Positions 10,997-23,274 of a stretch of 64,000 bases of DNA are shown here, piece after piece (position 1 is the first letter of the stretch; the number at the start of each line of letters is the position of its first letter). A program made the position numbers and the translations under genes. The notes below the pieces were generated by a model that was given only the letters and a program-made list of their open reading frames with translations, made no database searches and was not told where the DNA came from. This DNA is from Hexactinellida sp. DTS-2022. Taxonomy: Eukaryota > Porifera > Hexactinellida. The DNA is taken from assembly GCA_028753945.1 (NCBI GenBank), contig JAPNXP010000004.1, positions 2,604,001 through 2,668,000 on the forward strand. The letters run 5' to 3'.

Positions 10997-12195
10997 CAGT
11001 GGCGGCGCTAGCTCATCAAAAGAGGGGGTGCAACGAGAGGTGCTGTTTTATTTCAGGGGATGCAAACATTTTGTTCAGTTACAGCCTGCCAGAATGTTTG
11101 AATGAATACTGTTTGATCCTATTACGGATGTTCTTTTATAGAAAGTAGATATAATACTTTAGGTTTCACTCAAATCTAATATTCGGAAACTTTAAACTTG
11201 TTTAGCAATACTATGAACATACAGTGTTATCAAATCACTTAGTGCTAAATTTAAAATTTGAAGTCATTCTTGCCTATCCTTATATATTTAGGGTTGCCAA
11301 CTATCCCGCTTTTCTGCCTTATTATTGCATCCTCTCGGTCTCGCGCCAAACTTTTCAAACTCCCGATTTTTTGGAAATTGTTTCTAAATTTAGATTTTAT
11401 GATATTTATAAGTAATTAAAGGATTTTTTGATAAAATTAGTCAAGATACGAGTAACAAGTTCTGTTCTACTCTTATACTTGTAAGTTAGTTAAGATTGTT
11501 TAGCCCACTTATTAATGCACGATACTAATTTTTTTTAATTCGAATTTGGAAGTTCTTAAAAATATCCCGGCTGGCCTTGTGCCTACATCCTCCAGAAAGT
11601 TGTTATACTAGATACAATGCAGAATTTTTTCTCGTTTAGTTTATATGTTGATCCATTCACCACGGGTGAAATCAGTTTTTCAACACATTTTACAAATTTT
11701 ATGGCCTAATCATCAATAAATTCCTTGAAATTTCAAGCAAAATGTCCATAAATTACGAGAACCTTTGACAATATTTAATTCTGCAATTTGTTTTGTTGCA
11801 TTATTGCATACATTGTCTCCTCACGAGATACGCGGGAAGAGGTTTGATATTTCCTGGTTGTAGATATCCAAACATACTAAATATGATTTTGTATCGTCTA
11901 TTCATGTAGATTCTAAATAATAGTATGTATTTGAGTTTCCTGCCTTTCACCCACTTTTTCCACTTCGACCTCACGCTTTTTTTGGTAAAACTCTCGCCAG
12001 GTAGGCAAAACCCCGGCTTTTCGGTTTCCAGAAGTTGTCATTCCTGATGTATTGAAGTGGGCTAGTTATGCTATTCTACCTGAATGCAAGAGATTCTAAA
12101 TACACCATAATTTTCAAAGCAGCCCCACTAGGGGTGCTGACACAGTTTCAGGAGGTGCCGTAGCACCCCCTAGCATCCCCTTGGCGCCAACCCTG
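10997..12195. mobile_element. non-autonomous hAT element, 1.2 kb, with 8-bp target duplication
   Basis: GAAATCTC flanks both sides (10989-10996 and 12196-12203). The left end is CAGTGGCGGCGC and the right end GGCGCCAACCCTG. hAT transposons duplicate 8 bp and have CA-G starts, so the class is clear. The interior includes a copy of the CCCGC-rich repeat (about 11290-11800) and no hAT transposase. It inserted into the left arm of the foldback element. Confidence 0.85.
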
Positions 12196-12988
12196 GAAAT
12201 CTCACCTAGTATTTTAATTATTTATACAAACTATTATATGCTCAGCCAAACTCGCTTAATTCAAATAAACTCAATACGGTAAATAGTAGTGGACTTTGCC
12301 TATTAGCAAGTCTTAGAGTCTATTTGCGCCTTTGGCTAATAGTCGAAGTTGGTAATAAAGAAACAAAATTAATACAAAATATACTCTTGGGACTTTTTAT
12401 AAAAAAATAATAAGCGAATTCCACTTTATTATAATTATAGTTGAACACAATTACATAATTTTCTCGAAACAGTAGCATTCGATGTTCCTATAGATATGGT
12501 ACCTATTACTCATCTGTTTCTAAATATTTTAGCTATTTCTCGATTAGTTATAGTTGCTGAGTTGATCACTTATTAAATATGTATAATTATCTTACTTACT
12601 CAGAAAATATGTTCATATAAAATTAATTGCCTAAGAATATTAGAACGAATCATAATCTCAAAATAATCACTATAATTTACAGTATACGTTCAAACCACTA
12701 ACCCAATATTTCTGTTTAATTTCTGATTAGCTTTCTAGATTATAAAGACATTACGCTCTAGTGTTTAATATCAAACAATTAAACTAGCAAAGTCCATTCT
12801 GACCATTATTTACTTAGGTTCCAGCAGGATTATACTCAAATACTAAGAACTCACTAACGAAAATATGGTTAATACTTAATAGCTTATCCACGTCAGAATA
12901 GGCATATTATTTTGTACGTAATTATATAGTCAGGTTCACTTATTATCAACCTTCAGGGACGAGTGTGAAGTTGGCTTAGTATTCAACC

Positions 12989-13700
12989 GAGCACACTTTA
13001 AATCTCTATTTGATCCGCTTCCTGTCATCCGATTGATTCAAATTTGGTATCATTAGAAAGACTAGCGAAATAGGTTTCATTAGATATGAAAATTAATTTA
13101 AAAATTCCAAAAATTCCCTTAAAAAACATTTTTTTTACAAATTTTCTTTCGAGCACACTTTAAATCTCTATTTGATCCGCTTCCTGTCATCCGATTGATT
13201 CAAATTTGGTATCATTAGAAAGACTAGCGAAATAGGTTTCATTAGATATGAAAATTAATTTAAAAATTCCAAAAATTCCCTTAAAAAACATTTTTTTTAC
13301 AAATTTTCTTTCGAGCACACTATAAATCTCTATTTGATCCGCTTCCTGTCATCCGATTGATTCAAATTTGGTATCATTAGAAAGACTAGCGAAATAGGTT
13401 TCATTAGATATGAAAATTACTTTAAAAATTTCAAAAATTACTTAAAAAAAATTTTTTTACAAATTTCTTTTCAAGCAAACTTTAAATCTCTATTTGATCC
13501 GCTTCCTGTCATCCGATTGATTCAAATTTGGTATCATTAGAAAGACTAGCGAAATAGGTTTCATTAGATATGAAAATTAATTTAAAAATTTCAAAAATTC
13601 CCTTAAAATTAATTTTTACAAAATTCTTTTCGAGCACACTTTAAATCTCTATTTGATCCGCTTCCTGTCCGCCGAATGATTCAAATTTGGTATCATTCGA
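12989..13700. repeat. 160-bp tandem array, left arm
   Basis: Units begin gagcacactttaaatctc at 12989, 13151, 13313, 13473 and 13632 (period 159-162 bp), the last one partial. Each contains gatccgcttcctgtcatccg and tagcgaaataggtttcatta. The inverse array in the right arm (20555-21270) has the same period. It marks the inner boundary of the inverted repeat. Confidence 0.9.
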
Positions 13701-13919
13701 AGAATAGAGACTATTCTAATATTATATCAATATGAATAATATATTGTAAATTTTGTTTGGCTGTTTAATAATCGTAATTCATTCAATAGTCATTTAATAC
13801 AAAAAATTGATAAAATGGGATAGTTCATACATGTATAATCACTTTTCCTTTAATTATGCTAAATTTGAAACTTAATTTTGTTAACAATTAGTTGTCAATA
13901 TAGTTTGTTGATGTAGCAA

Positions 13920-14155
13920 TTAATAGAGATTTTGATGGAGAAGTTGATAGAGATGTTGATAGAGTTGATAGAGTTGATAGAGATGTTGATGTAGATGTTG
14001 ATAGAGATGTAGATGTGGATGTTGATAGAGATGTTGATAGAGATGTTGATGTAGATGTTGATAGAGATGTTGATAGAGATGTTGATGTAGATGTTGATAG
14101 AGATGTTGATAGAGATGTTGATAGAGATGTTGATGTTGATAGAGTTGATAGAGCT
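13920..14155 (+). repeat. GATGTTGATAGA-type minisatellite
   Basis: Six- and twelve-bp units of gatgttgatagagatg run for about 230 bp, followed by a T-rich stretch to about 14320. A 78-codon frame of alternating DVD and DRD arises from the repeat and is not a supported gene. Confidence 0.85.
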
Positions 14156-14426
14156 TGTTTGTATTTTTTGTTATATTTTCTTTTTTTTGTAGTTGTTTTA
14201 TTTTTTGTGTTTTTAATTTTTTTGTACTTTTTTTATTTTTTGTGTTTTTAATTTTTTGTAGTTGTTTTATTTTTTGTGTTTTTTATCTTTTTAATTTATT
14301 TCTATATTATTATTATTTCAATAGAGAATTGTGCGCCGAATGAATAGTAAGAGAGTACCTGGTAGTATTTAATGAATGAATGAAAAATAGTATTAAGCTA
14401 ATTAAACATACGAATATACCAAAAAA

Positions 14427-15325
14427 TTAGCATTGATATAATTCTAAAATAGGTTCGTAATGGTTGCTACTATGTCTAATGTATAAAGATCCATTCTGAT
14501 TAGCTGGCTTTGTTATTTCATCCAAACTGGCCCCGTTTCCTGAAAAGACCATCCATTTTTTGCCCAGGTCACTTGTATACACCCATATATCAGTTTTAAA
14601 AAGCATGGCCACAGTGAATAACTCCAAGTCTGTACCCCAAGTCTTATTATTGCGCATATTTGATTTGATTAGGTAATCTTTTGTATTACGATAATTAATA
14701 ACCGACCTCGGAAATTTGTTTCTAATAAATTTGTGACATACGTCATGAAATCTACCCATCATATTATCAGTTATAGTTAATCGCATTTTATGATAATTAT
14801 CAATACTACCTGTAATCAAATAAGTGAGAGTCGTAAATAAACAATTCCCATCTTTTGGAATGGGAAACATTCGTGAAGGCTTTAATTGATTTAATTTATG
14901 CTTATATTTACTATTGCTTATGCAAATTACAGGATTGATTTTAGTAAATCCTAATTCATCGCAAATTTGTATTTGGCCCAAGAGAGAAAGATTTTTTAAT
15001 TCAGGCAGTAAAATTCGACGCTCCCTAATGCTAAAATATCTAAATCGGTCATGATTTCAACATTTTCTGCAGGAATTGTTAATTGTTGTTCTGAGGTGGC
15101 ATGTGTTGTTATTGTTAAATGGGAAGTTTTACAACCTTCAAGGCTATCAGCTAAAATTTTAATCTTTTTAGTTTTTGAGGAAGCGGCATTCCTATCAAAA
15201 TCTTTAAATTGACTAAATACTTTTTCAATCTTACGAGGAAGTGGGCTAATGTAACTAGTTTTTACCTTTTTCCTCTTTGCCCATTCCTCTTTACAATGTA
15301 CCTCATTAACTAATTCACTTTTCAA
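14427..15325 (-). pseudogene. OTU-family cysteine protease domain, C-terminal part of the transposon protein
   Basis: The 184-codon frame at 14427-14981 contains FPIPKDGNCLF with D44-G-N-C47 (the OTU nucleophile motif), and WGTDLELF. Near its C terminus is SNHYEPI with H174, the OTU catalytic histidine. OTU enzymes cleave ubiquitin or ubiquitin-like chains. A second frame at 14996-15325 joins to it through one frameshift near 14990 (LPELKNLSLLGQIQICDELG reads across), and itself carries a basic, low-complexity segment. It lies downstream of the transposase on the same strand, separated by a badly decayed stretch at 15330-15850. A cysteine protease beside a DDE transposase could process the transposon protein or counter host modification (inference). 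Confidence 0.65.
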
Positions 15326-15850
15326 ATTTTTTTTAAAAACATTTTCTGAGCCAAAGGTTGAAATGCAAATTGAAAGGCTGCCATCCTATATGTGAGAATA
15401 TATTGTACGAATGAAATCACCAGGTCTTATATTAGTTTCAGATTTAAATATTGAATGTTTAACAATTTTGAACCAATTTCTACTACTGCGTTGCTATCAG
15501 TCGTTTTTTCACTTACTCTTACTGTGCTTAGTATGATTCCAGTACAAAAGGGAAGTATCGGAAAATAATAGGTCAATAAATATTCAAGAATATCTGGAAA
15601 ATACGATAAATTAACTATTTTGTTTAAACGCGATGCATCTTCAGATTGAATTTTATCTAAGCAATTGTTATATAATGTATCAAAATGTCTGCCAAATGGA
15701 GATTGTTTTCGATAAGTCAGACCATTTCCATAAATTTTGATTCTTTATCTATTTGTTCTTGCTGAAAATCATTTATCTCCATTTCTACTTTAACTAATAC
15801 TTCCAAATCTAGCAAACTACGATTAACGGTAGAAGACATGAATTCACTGC

Positions 15851-18141
15851 TCAATAAATAACAACGATGTGAATACAAGGTTTATTTCTAGAATTCTGAG
15901 ACTCTTCAAAATTGTGCCAATTGCATGTAATATTAATTGTTTCAACTTTCAAGTGTTTTTTTATTTTATAATTTTTCTCCAATTTATAACTTAACCCATG
16001 CATAATATGTGCAGAGCAGAGATGGAAAACAGTTGGAAAATTTATTTTTGTTGAATTGAGATTAACGAATTCCCAGCAATGATCCAAATAACTAACTATG
16101 TTAATTCTATTAAATGCTAAGCAGACACTATGCATCATCACCCAGCTATAATCCATTTCAATTTGGGAAACATATAACTCTCTATTTAAAACTAATTTAC
16201 TAGTTAAAACCCATTTGTTTAAAAAGTGAGTAAATTCTGCAGTGCCATGATCACTGCTTATCATTTCAGCAACAGGCATTGGACTAATGAAAACATCTGG
16301 ATGCTGTAAAGTGAGTGCATAGTAATAAATCTTATTAGCACAAGTAGAGGGCTTACTAATGAGCGAACCGGTTGCATCCAAATTCAATACGATGTTAGAT
16401 TTCTTGAACATTTTAAATAATTCTATCTGCTTTTTTGAATAAAGATGTATAATAAATGGCTGCTGGGCTACATATTGAATATACCCGAAAACAGGGCCTT
16501 CCGCTAATAGCGAACGGAAATATTGTTGAGTTGCTAAGATATCTTCCATATAATCATTAGAAAATCTACATTTGGATTTAAACTCTGATTTAACTCGTCG
16601 TAAACATGCTTGAGATTGTATATTAATAAAAATTTTATGAGGCAACCCTTTATTGTTAGTGCTATTGAACTGTTTATAAAATATGGTATTAATAGAACTT
16701 TGAACTAAAACGTTCCCCATTTTTTCCCTTTCAATGCCTGATAGATTGCGAGAATGGGTAGTACTACCGTCAAAGTGTTCTAGTGAAAAAGTTCCTTCGC
16801 ACTTAAATTGTACAGCAACCGTGTCTATTTCTTTTGGGTCAATCTTTTTCTCAATGGAAAAATGAAAAGATAAACAGTTCGTAAATTTGCAAACTGCCCA
16901 TCCTTGAAAATATGGGGAATGTGATTTTCGGCTATTGTCTTTCTTTATCCAATAATTTTTAAATTTCAGGACACATTTCGGATTTAACTCAGACAACTTC
17001 TTTGCGAATAAATTGGTCCAATTTCTATTTAACCTTAGACTACCAGCTGAATCTGGAGAACTCACATTGTGCCATTCATCTAATTCCAGATAAAACTCAC
17101 CATATTCCAGATCACAATTAGGGAGCACATCAGTTTCAGAGGAGCATTCATCAATGGCTTTGTCATATGATTTATCATCAATTGCGTATTTAGATAGTGC
17201 TAGTAATTGATCAACAGCATCAGCTGATGAATCTCTTGTAAAATTTTGAAATTTACATACATAATTTGTATATAGTATTTTCAAATCTCTTAGTCCTTTA
17301 TTTGATTCGCTTTTCAATTTATGGAACCAATTAACAAAATTCGTGAGTATGTCACTACTCAAAAGAATATAGTTCTGATCGAAAAGATTTTCAATTAGTC
17401 TAATACTGTGATAATCAGAATCCTGCAATGTGGACACAATCCACAAAATCAGCAATGGACTACTCCCAATTATTTTCTCATTGACCTTTGATATTAATGT
17501 AGATCCAAATTTCTCACATTCGTCAATGTGACTTAATTCTACAAATTGTAAAAAACCAGGAATAACTCGAGCTGCATTACAATCAAAATATTTGCAGCCA
17601 TCGAGCCATAATTTTGATTCCCAATTAAGGAAAGTATGAAATAACCTTTTCCCCATACAATCTTCTGATTCTAGAACATTGGATTTAAATTCTTCTATTA
17701 GATTATTGTATATGGTGAATTCAGATGCTGCGGAGGAGCAAACGATTAGCAAGTTAGTATCATTTAAATCAAGCTCAATTGACTCCCAAATTAACTCACG
17801 TGCGGATAGTTCACCAGTGATGTCCTTCATAATCATTTTTTCACAAATTGATCTGATCACAACTGAGGTGACGAGGGAAGTTCTGATCTCATTCGATAGT
17901 AAATTCAAATTCAAACTTATACAAAATGTTGTTTCTGCATTGACTGAATAAGTTTGCTCCACAATAGTTTGAATGCCGTATGAGTTTTTAAACCATTTAA
18001 GATACAATTTAAGTCTCAACGAAGGTCTGTTACGACCGTATGATTCTTTTGAAAGCTTGCCCCAAACAGAATTCGGAAGTGTATGACTATTAGAGAGGTC
18101 TTTTTTCAACAAGGGGAATGATTTCGATCTGTTTGTTATTA
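15851..18141 (-). pseudogene. DDE (RNase H-like) transposase of the foldback element
   Basis: A 753-codon frame runs from a TTG at 18112 and stays open to the hAT insertion boundary at 18141, so the true start lies beyond that insertion. Motifs near the C terminus: LNLDATG (D579), ISSDHGTAEFTHFLNKW, EMDYSWVMM (D654), and LCSAH (C699, H702). A D...D/C-x2-H layout is typical of MULE, P, Kolobok and hAT relatives. The third acid should lie downstream in the region wrecked by stops (15330-15850). N-terminal residues 1-560 have no motif I recognise, but residues near 440-500 contain an acidic GTFSLEHFDGSTTHS segment. RNase H-like enzymes of this kind cut the element ends. The hAT insertion at 18150 and the lost third acid make this copy inactive. 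Confidence 0.6.
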
Positions 18142-18149
18142 TGTCTACG

Positions 18150-18865
18150 CATAGGCGTCGATATTTTTGGTATCCTTCAAAATCTGGGGGGGGGCCAAAA
18201 AAGGTTTATCTCTATAAAAAAAAAAAAAAAAAAATTAAAAATATTTCTCGAGTGACTAATCATAATTTTCTGGAATGTTTCATCATTCTGAAAATTATGA
18301 TTAGTCACTCGAGAAATATTTTTAATCAATCACGTAATTGCTTAAAGCTCTCTGTCGCCCCCGTGCTAGTAGTTAGTACTAACTATATAGGCATTAACAT
18401 CGCATTGATAACTACCCAAATTTCAGATCTGACTCTGTTTATAGAAAAATTTCAATTAATGTTGTGGTCAATCATTTGTCCTTTAGTTCCATATCCACAT
18501 ACCTTGCTGTATCTCGGGAAGTATATAAGCTAGAGAGTCAAACTTTGTCTTAAACAATAGATAATTGGAAGGGATATTATGAGACAGACTAACGTGCCCA
18601 AGTGCAATTTAGATTTCCAGGGGATACTTAACCTTAATATTATCTCATTATTAATATCACTACACAATTAACAATAAATTAACAATTTGTTTTTGTAACA
18701 CCTTGCGAATGAATCTGTAGAATGAATAGTCGCATTCATTGTAAAAAACAATCAATCTATGAAACATCGAGGTTAATAAACTGGGGGGGCCTGGGATACT
18801 CGGCCCCCCCAGTTTTAAAAACTAGGGGGGCCTGCCCCCCTGCCCCCCCATTAATGACGCCTATG
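18150..18865. mobile_element. non-autonomous hAT element with 8-bp target duplication TGTCTACG
   Basis: TGTCTACG at 18142-18149 and 18866-18873 flanks inverted ends CATAGGCGTC and GACGCCTATG. G- and C-runs follow each end, and a nested remnant related to the palindrome at 27534-28233 lies within (about 18250-18540, sharing aacatcgcattgata). It interrupts the 5' part of the transposase reading frame; the open frame resumes on the far side (18874-18935). Confidence 0.85.
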
Positions 18866-19146
18866 TGTCTACGAATTGTTGTAGATCATGAGGTAATTCG
18901 AAAGAAATAATACAGAATATGATTTATTGTTCTATTTACACAATAATTTTATTCATATGGAACTTACCTTGGAACGATTCCATACAGAACTAAGTAAAAG
19001 TTGCCTGAAGCAGTGGTGATTGTTGAGTGATGATAGATATGGTATGAATGAATATAAATTTCGGAAATATGATAGTTAGTATTATTTCTTTGTATAAATA
19101 GTTTTTTTAAATGATCTTGTTTACAATTCGTCACTACATTGGTTAA

Positions 19147-20021
19147 GGTTCAGGTATACTCTAGAGCACTTCTACCAAAACTATTTCCCCGAATTAATTA
19201 AATTTTTTACAGCGGATTTACTTCATCTTCTAACCGGCAAAAATGCAATAATATTCGATCTAGGTAACTCAGTGAAAAATATTTTTTCTAGAAAATCGTA
19301 TTTTGCGGAACGGATAGGTTTTTACCTGCTAATGATTAGGAGTAGATTGTTGCTGCATTGCATTAAGAAACTCCTAAACTATCATATGAGTGCAAGAATT
19401 CTTTTAATCACGTATGAGTCAAATTTTTCATCAATAAATGTGGACATCACTTTTTTCATCATCAATAAATTAAATAAAAATAAAAATAAAAGTTAAAAAT
19501 GAAATTGCTGCACTCATATAATAGAACTAATTGAGATCTGTCCAAAACCGTTGAGATTTTGTTTCTAGGTGGTATATGAGTAATAATATGACTTCCGCAA
19601 TGGCAATAATTGTGTTTGGAGATAGCGAGGTTTGAAAAAAAGTGTCCCCTATGGCAGTGGCTTAGGTAGAGGACACTAAAAAGTCTGTATCATTGAGGGT
19701 TTTCAATATTCTTCCATAATATTTGAAATTAAGATGCGATATATGCTGTTCTATCCAAATATAAGATAAAACCTATATGTGGCAATGTCCCGAAATTATC
19801 AAGTTTCCATGGTATACTGCAACCGGCAACCAAAACCAGAACCCAAATATTTCTTTCAAAACTCGAAGTGAGTCAAACTGGAGAAATAATTGGAATTTTT
19901 CTTTGAAATTTCGTCAAAGTCCACATGGGTATCCACACAATCCGAAAATGCAATAAAAACGATATTTACCATAGTTTGGGGTTTATCGAAATTTTGGGAT
20001 TTTCTAGAGTATACCTGAACC
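19147..20021. mobile_element. TTAA-flanked non-autonomous element, 875 bp
   Basis: TTAA at 19143-19146 and 20022-20025 flanks inverted ends GGTTCAGGTATACTCTAGA and its complement. No transposase domain is seen; the 74-codon frame inside is not recognisable. piggyBac/Kolobok-type target site. Confidence 0.8.
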
Positions 20022-20077
20022 TTAATTACATTGCAATGTTTTCCAAAATAACAAGTCCCATTTATGTAGAGCCTTTA

Positions 20078-20508
20078 CAGGGCCGTGCCACTAATGCAAA
20101 CTGACCAGGTCAAACCTGGGCAGATTTTTTCCAGACCAGGTTCTGACCAGGTTGACCTTGTCATTTAACCAGGTCAACCTGTTCATTTAATCAGGGTAAC
20201 CTGTTCATATAACTAGGTCAACCTGGTCATTTAACCAGGTTCTAACTAGAGAGAGAGATTTTCAGTGCTTTATACGTATAATATATATTTAATACTCAAT
20301 AGTCATAACAATAATAATTGTTTTGAAACTCATCAGCTAGTGAGAACCTGGTTAAATGTCCAGGTTGACCTAGTTATATGAACAGGTTACCCTGATTAAA
20401 TGAACAGGTTGACCTGATTAAATGACTAGGTCAACCTGGTCAGAACCTGGTCTGGAAAAAATCTGCCCTGGTTTGACCTGGTCAGTTTGCATTAGTGGCA
20501 CGGCCCTG
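20078..20508. mobile_element. palindromic hAT MITE with 8-bp target duplication
   Basis: GCCTTTAC at 20071-20078 and 20509-20516 flanks CAGGGCCGTGCCACTAATGC ... CACGGCCCTG. Almost the whole 431 bp is an inverted repeat composed of aggtcaacctg and aggttgacctg words around a short spacer. A related, more diverged element is at 47355-47998. Confidence 0.85.
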
Positions 20509-20554
20509 GCCTTTACGACTTACAATGTATTTGTACACAAAGGTAACCAGTTAC

Positions 20555-21270
20555 TACTCTTTCTAATGATACCAAATTTGAATCAATCGGATGACAGGAA
20601 GCGGATCAAATAGAGATTTAAAGTGTGCTCGAAAAGAATTTTGTAAAATTTATTTTTTAAGGGAATTTTTGAAATTTTGAAATTAATTTTCATATCTAAT
20701 GAAACCTATTTCGCTAGTCCTTCTAATGATACCAAATTTGAATCAATCGGATGACAGGAAGCGGATCAAATAGAGATTTAAAGTGTGCTTGAAAAGAAAT
20801 TTGTAAAAAAAAAATTTTTAAGTAATTTTTGAAATTTTTAAATTAATTTTCATATCTAATGAAACCTATTTCGCTAGTCTTTCTAATGATACCAAATTTG
20901 AATCAATCGGATGACAGGAAGCGGATCAAATAGAGATTTAAAGTGTGCTTGAAAAGAAATTTGTAAAAAAAAATTTTTTAAGTAATTTTTGAAATTTTCA
21001 AATTAATTTTCATATCTAATGAAACCTATTTCGCTAGTCTTTCTAATGATACCAAATTTGAATCAATCGGATGACAGGAAGCGGATCAAATAGAGATTTA
21101 AAGTGTGCTTGAAAAGAAATTTGTAAAAAAAATTTTTTAAGTAATTTTTGAAATTTTTAAATTAATTTTCATATCTAATGAAACCTATTTCGCTAGTCTT
21201 TCTAATGATACCAAATTTGAATCAATCGGATGACAGGAAGCGGATCAAATAGAGATTTAAAGTGTGCTCG
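20555..21270. repeat. 160-bp tandem array, right arm
   Basis: Units begin ttctaatgataccaaatttg at 20561, 20721, 20881, 21041 and about 21200. The sequence is the reverse complement of the left-arm array. Identity between units is very high, which suggests homogenisation or recent amplification. Confidence 0.9.
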
Positions 21271-21635
21271 GTTGAATACTTAGCCAACTTCACACTCGTC
21301 CCTGAAGGTTGATAATAAGTGAACCTGACTATATAATTACGTACAAAATAATATGCCTATTCTGACGTGGATAAGCTATTAAGTATTAACCATATTTTCG
21401 TTAGTGAGTTCTTAGTATTTGAGTATAATCCTGCTGGAACCTAAGTAAATAATGGTCAGAATGGACTTTGCTAGTTTAATTGTTTGATATTAAACACTAG
21501 AGCGTAATGTCTTTATAATCTAGAAAGCTAATCAGAAATTAAACAGAAATATTGGGTTAGTGGTTTGAACGTATACTGTAAATTATAGTGATTATTTTGA
21601 GATTATGATTCGTTCTAATATTCTTAGGCAATTAA

Positions 21636-22875
21636 GGATGCTTGCCGCCAAAAATGTATTAGCGATATGGGTGGTTTCCACAATATTTTGAATATTGCAT
21701 TGAAGCTCTCTATACTAGACTGTAATTACATAACTAAGCATGTAATGACCACTGTATAACTTACTTTGTTCTATTTTCGGAATTATTTTGAATAACATTG
21801 TTTAAGGCTTCCTATCTCGGTAATACTATCGATATCAAAGCGTGACCAAGATTTCTAGGAAACTAACTAAGCAATGGTTCTATAAATTAATCTATATAAT
21901 CAACAGTATTAGATCTACAAATTTGACCATTTTCAGACTGATTAGATGATAGTAAAGTATTCTAGAATTACAAACTCCTGTAAATGCGTGAAATTCGTTA
22001 AAATTTCCCATTTTATGCCTTTTTATCTGTCACTGAACAGGAACCAAATCTTAGTTTTGTTCATTAAAGGTCAAATATGTTAGTTACAGTGTATACTAAT
22101 ATACATAAAAATTTCATTGAGCAAAATTCAATACTTCCTCTAAAATCTTGGTTGAAAGCTCCAAAAATCTGGAATTGAGCAATCGACGCTCAAAGTTTTT
22201 GCCTGCAAATTCAATTAGAACTAATCTACTACAATGTGTTTCATCCCGGGATGTATTCATAAGTTAAGCTCCCATTTAAATAAACATTGTATTTCGAATA
22301 TTGTGTAGGTTTGGAATGAATTGGAACTGTCAATAGCAGTCCAAGTTCTTTTGGGACACTTTTTAAAGCAAAATGAAATTCAATAACTATCTGAAATTGT
22401 TATTTTTGTCATTATACATGTCAGTTTAGCTTTGGTTTTATGTACTTAGTCCATAGTGTATAAGATTATAAGAATAATGCTTATGAATTTGTATATTGTA
22501 GTTCATTGACAAAAAGACATACCAGGTTTGGGGTTCGAACCCAGGAACACTTGCATACTGTTCCGATATGCTACCAACTGAACTACTGGAACTTCTAGAT
22601 AGTAGAAAATGTATTCTATTCCATATAAATGGAATATAGAATATAATACATGTATATAAATGTGAATAAATGTGAATAAATGTACATATACAATCATTTA
22701 ATTGCCAAAACATAAATAATGACGTCACTAAAATGTCCCCTGAAGGGGATAGAGGACTGAATTTTGAAAATTTTCAATTCCAGCATAATTCCATGATACA
22801 GTAGTAATATATTTCACACTAATCTCGAAATTCAACTTTGTTGATTAATTCGCCAGAATTCCGAAGCAAGCATCC
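21636..22875. mobile_element. TTAA-flanked element, 1240 bp, replacing part of the right arm
   Basis: TTAA at 21632-21635 and 22876-22879 flanks inverted ends GGATGCTTGC and GCAAGCATCC. In the left arm the matching positions are two different TTAA sites, 10529-10532 and 12623-12626. The right arm therefore lacks everything between those two sites and carries this element instead. The interior holds a tRNA-like sequence (22520-22597) and no transposase. Confidence 0.8.
22520..22597 (-). tRNA. tRNA-like sequence or tRNA-derived SINE head
   Basis: On the - strand there is an A-box-like TAGTTCAGTTGGTAGCAT and, with about 30 nt between, a B-box-like GGGTTCGAACCCC forming a T-arm stem. The flanks agttccag and cctgg are only weak acceptor-stem partners and the anticodon arm (cggaacagtatgcaagtgttcc) is irregular. 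It is probably a tRNA pseudogene or the promoter part of a SINE inside the TTAA element, rather than a working tRNA. Confidence 0.4.
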
Positions 22876-23155
22876 TTAAATTGTCTGTAGTTGATTCTGC
22901 AACGCGCTTTATCTGATTAGCAAGAACGATACTATCAGTTTTATAATCGGAAATTGAATGGTTATGCGGTTTAGTAATATCTAATAAATTACTATTGTTA
23001 CAAATCTTGGCCAACATAAGGCACGCAGATTTCTTGAATAGAGTGCAACGTAGGTAAATTGTTCCATTTGATTCGCGCCACTTGGTATAGCGATACCCAT
23101 CTGATGTATTGTTGAAAGAATTTATTCTTTTCCCTTCTACAATTGAAAATTCCAT
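22876..23155 (-). pseudogene. FLYWCH zinc-finger gene, right arm copy, truncated
   Basis: The first 94 codons are the same as the left-arm FLYWCH protein, including the C37/C45/H64/H66 zinc ligands. After STTDNLR the sequence runs into the TTAA element, which replaces the C-terminal linker with unrelated codons. On this strand FLYWCH lies upstream of and co-directional with the DDE transposase, the usual order in FLYWCH-MULE proteins. Confidence 0.65.
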
Positions 23156-23274
23156 TCAAGACAAGTAATAATACCTAGCATATAGTGGTTCAGTACATAT
23201 ATAGTATATTCAAACGTTAGTAACAAACAGATAACCTATTAATGAATAGAAATATTAGTGTTATAGTATAACAG

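Noticed and set aside
14015-14251. Open frame encoding alternating DVD/DRD repeats
   Set aside because: Simple minisatellite translation followed by a T-rich, phenylalanine-rich stretch; no independent sign of coding.
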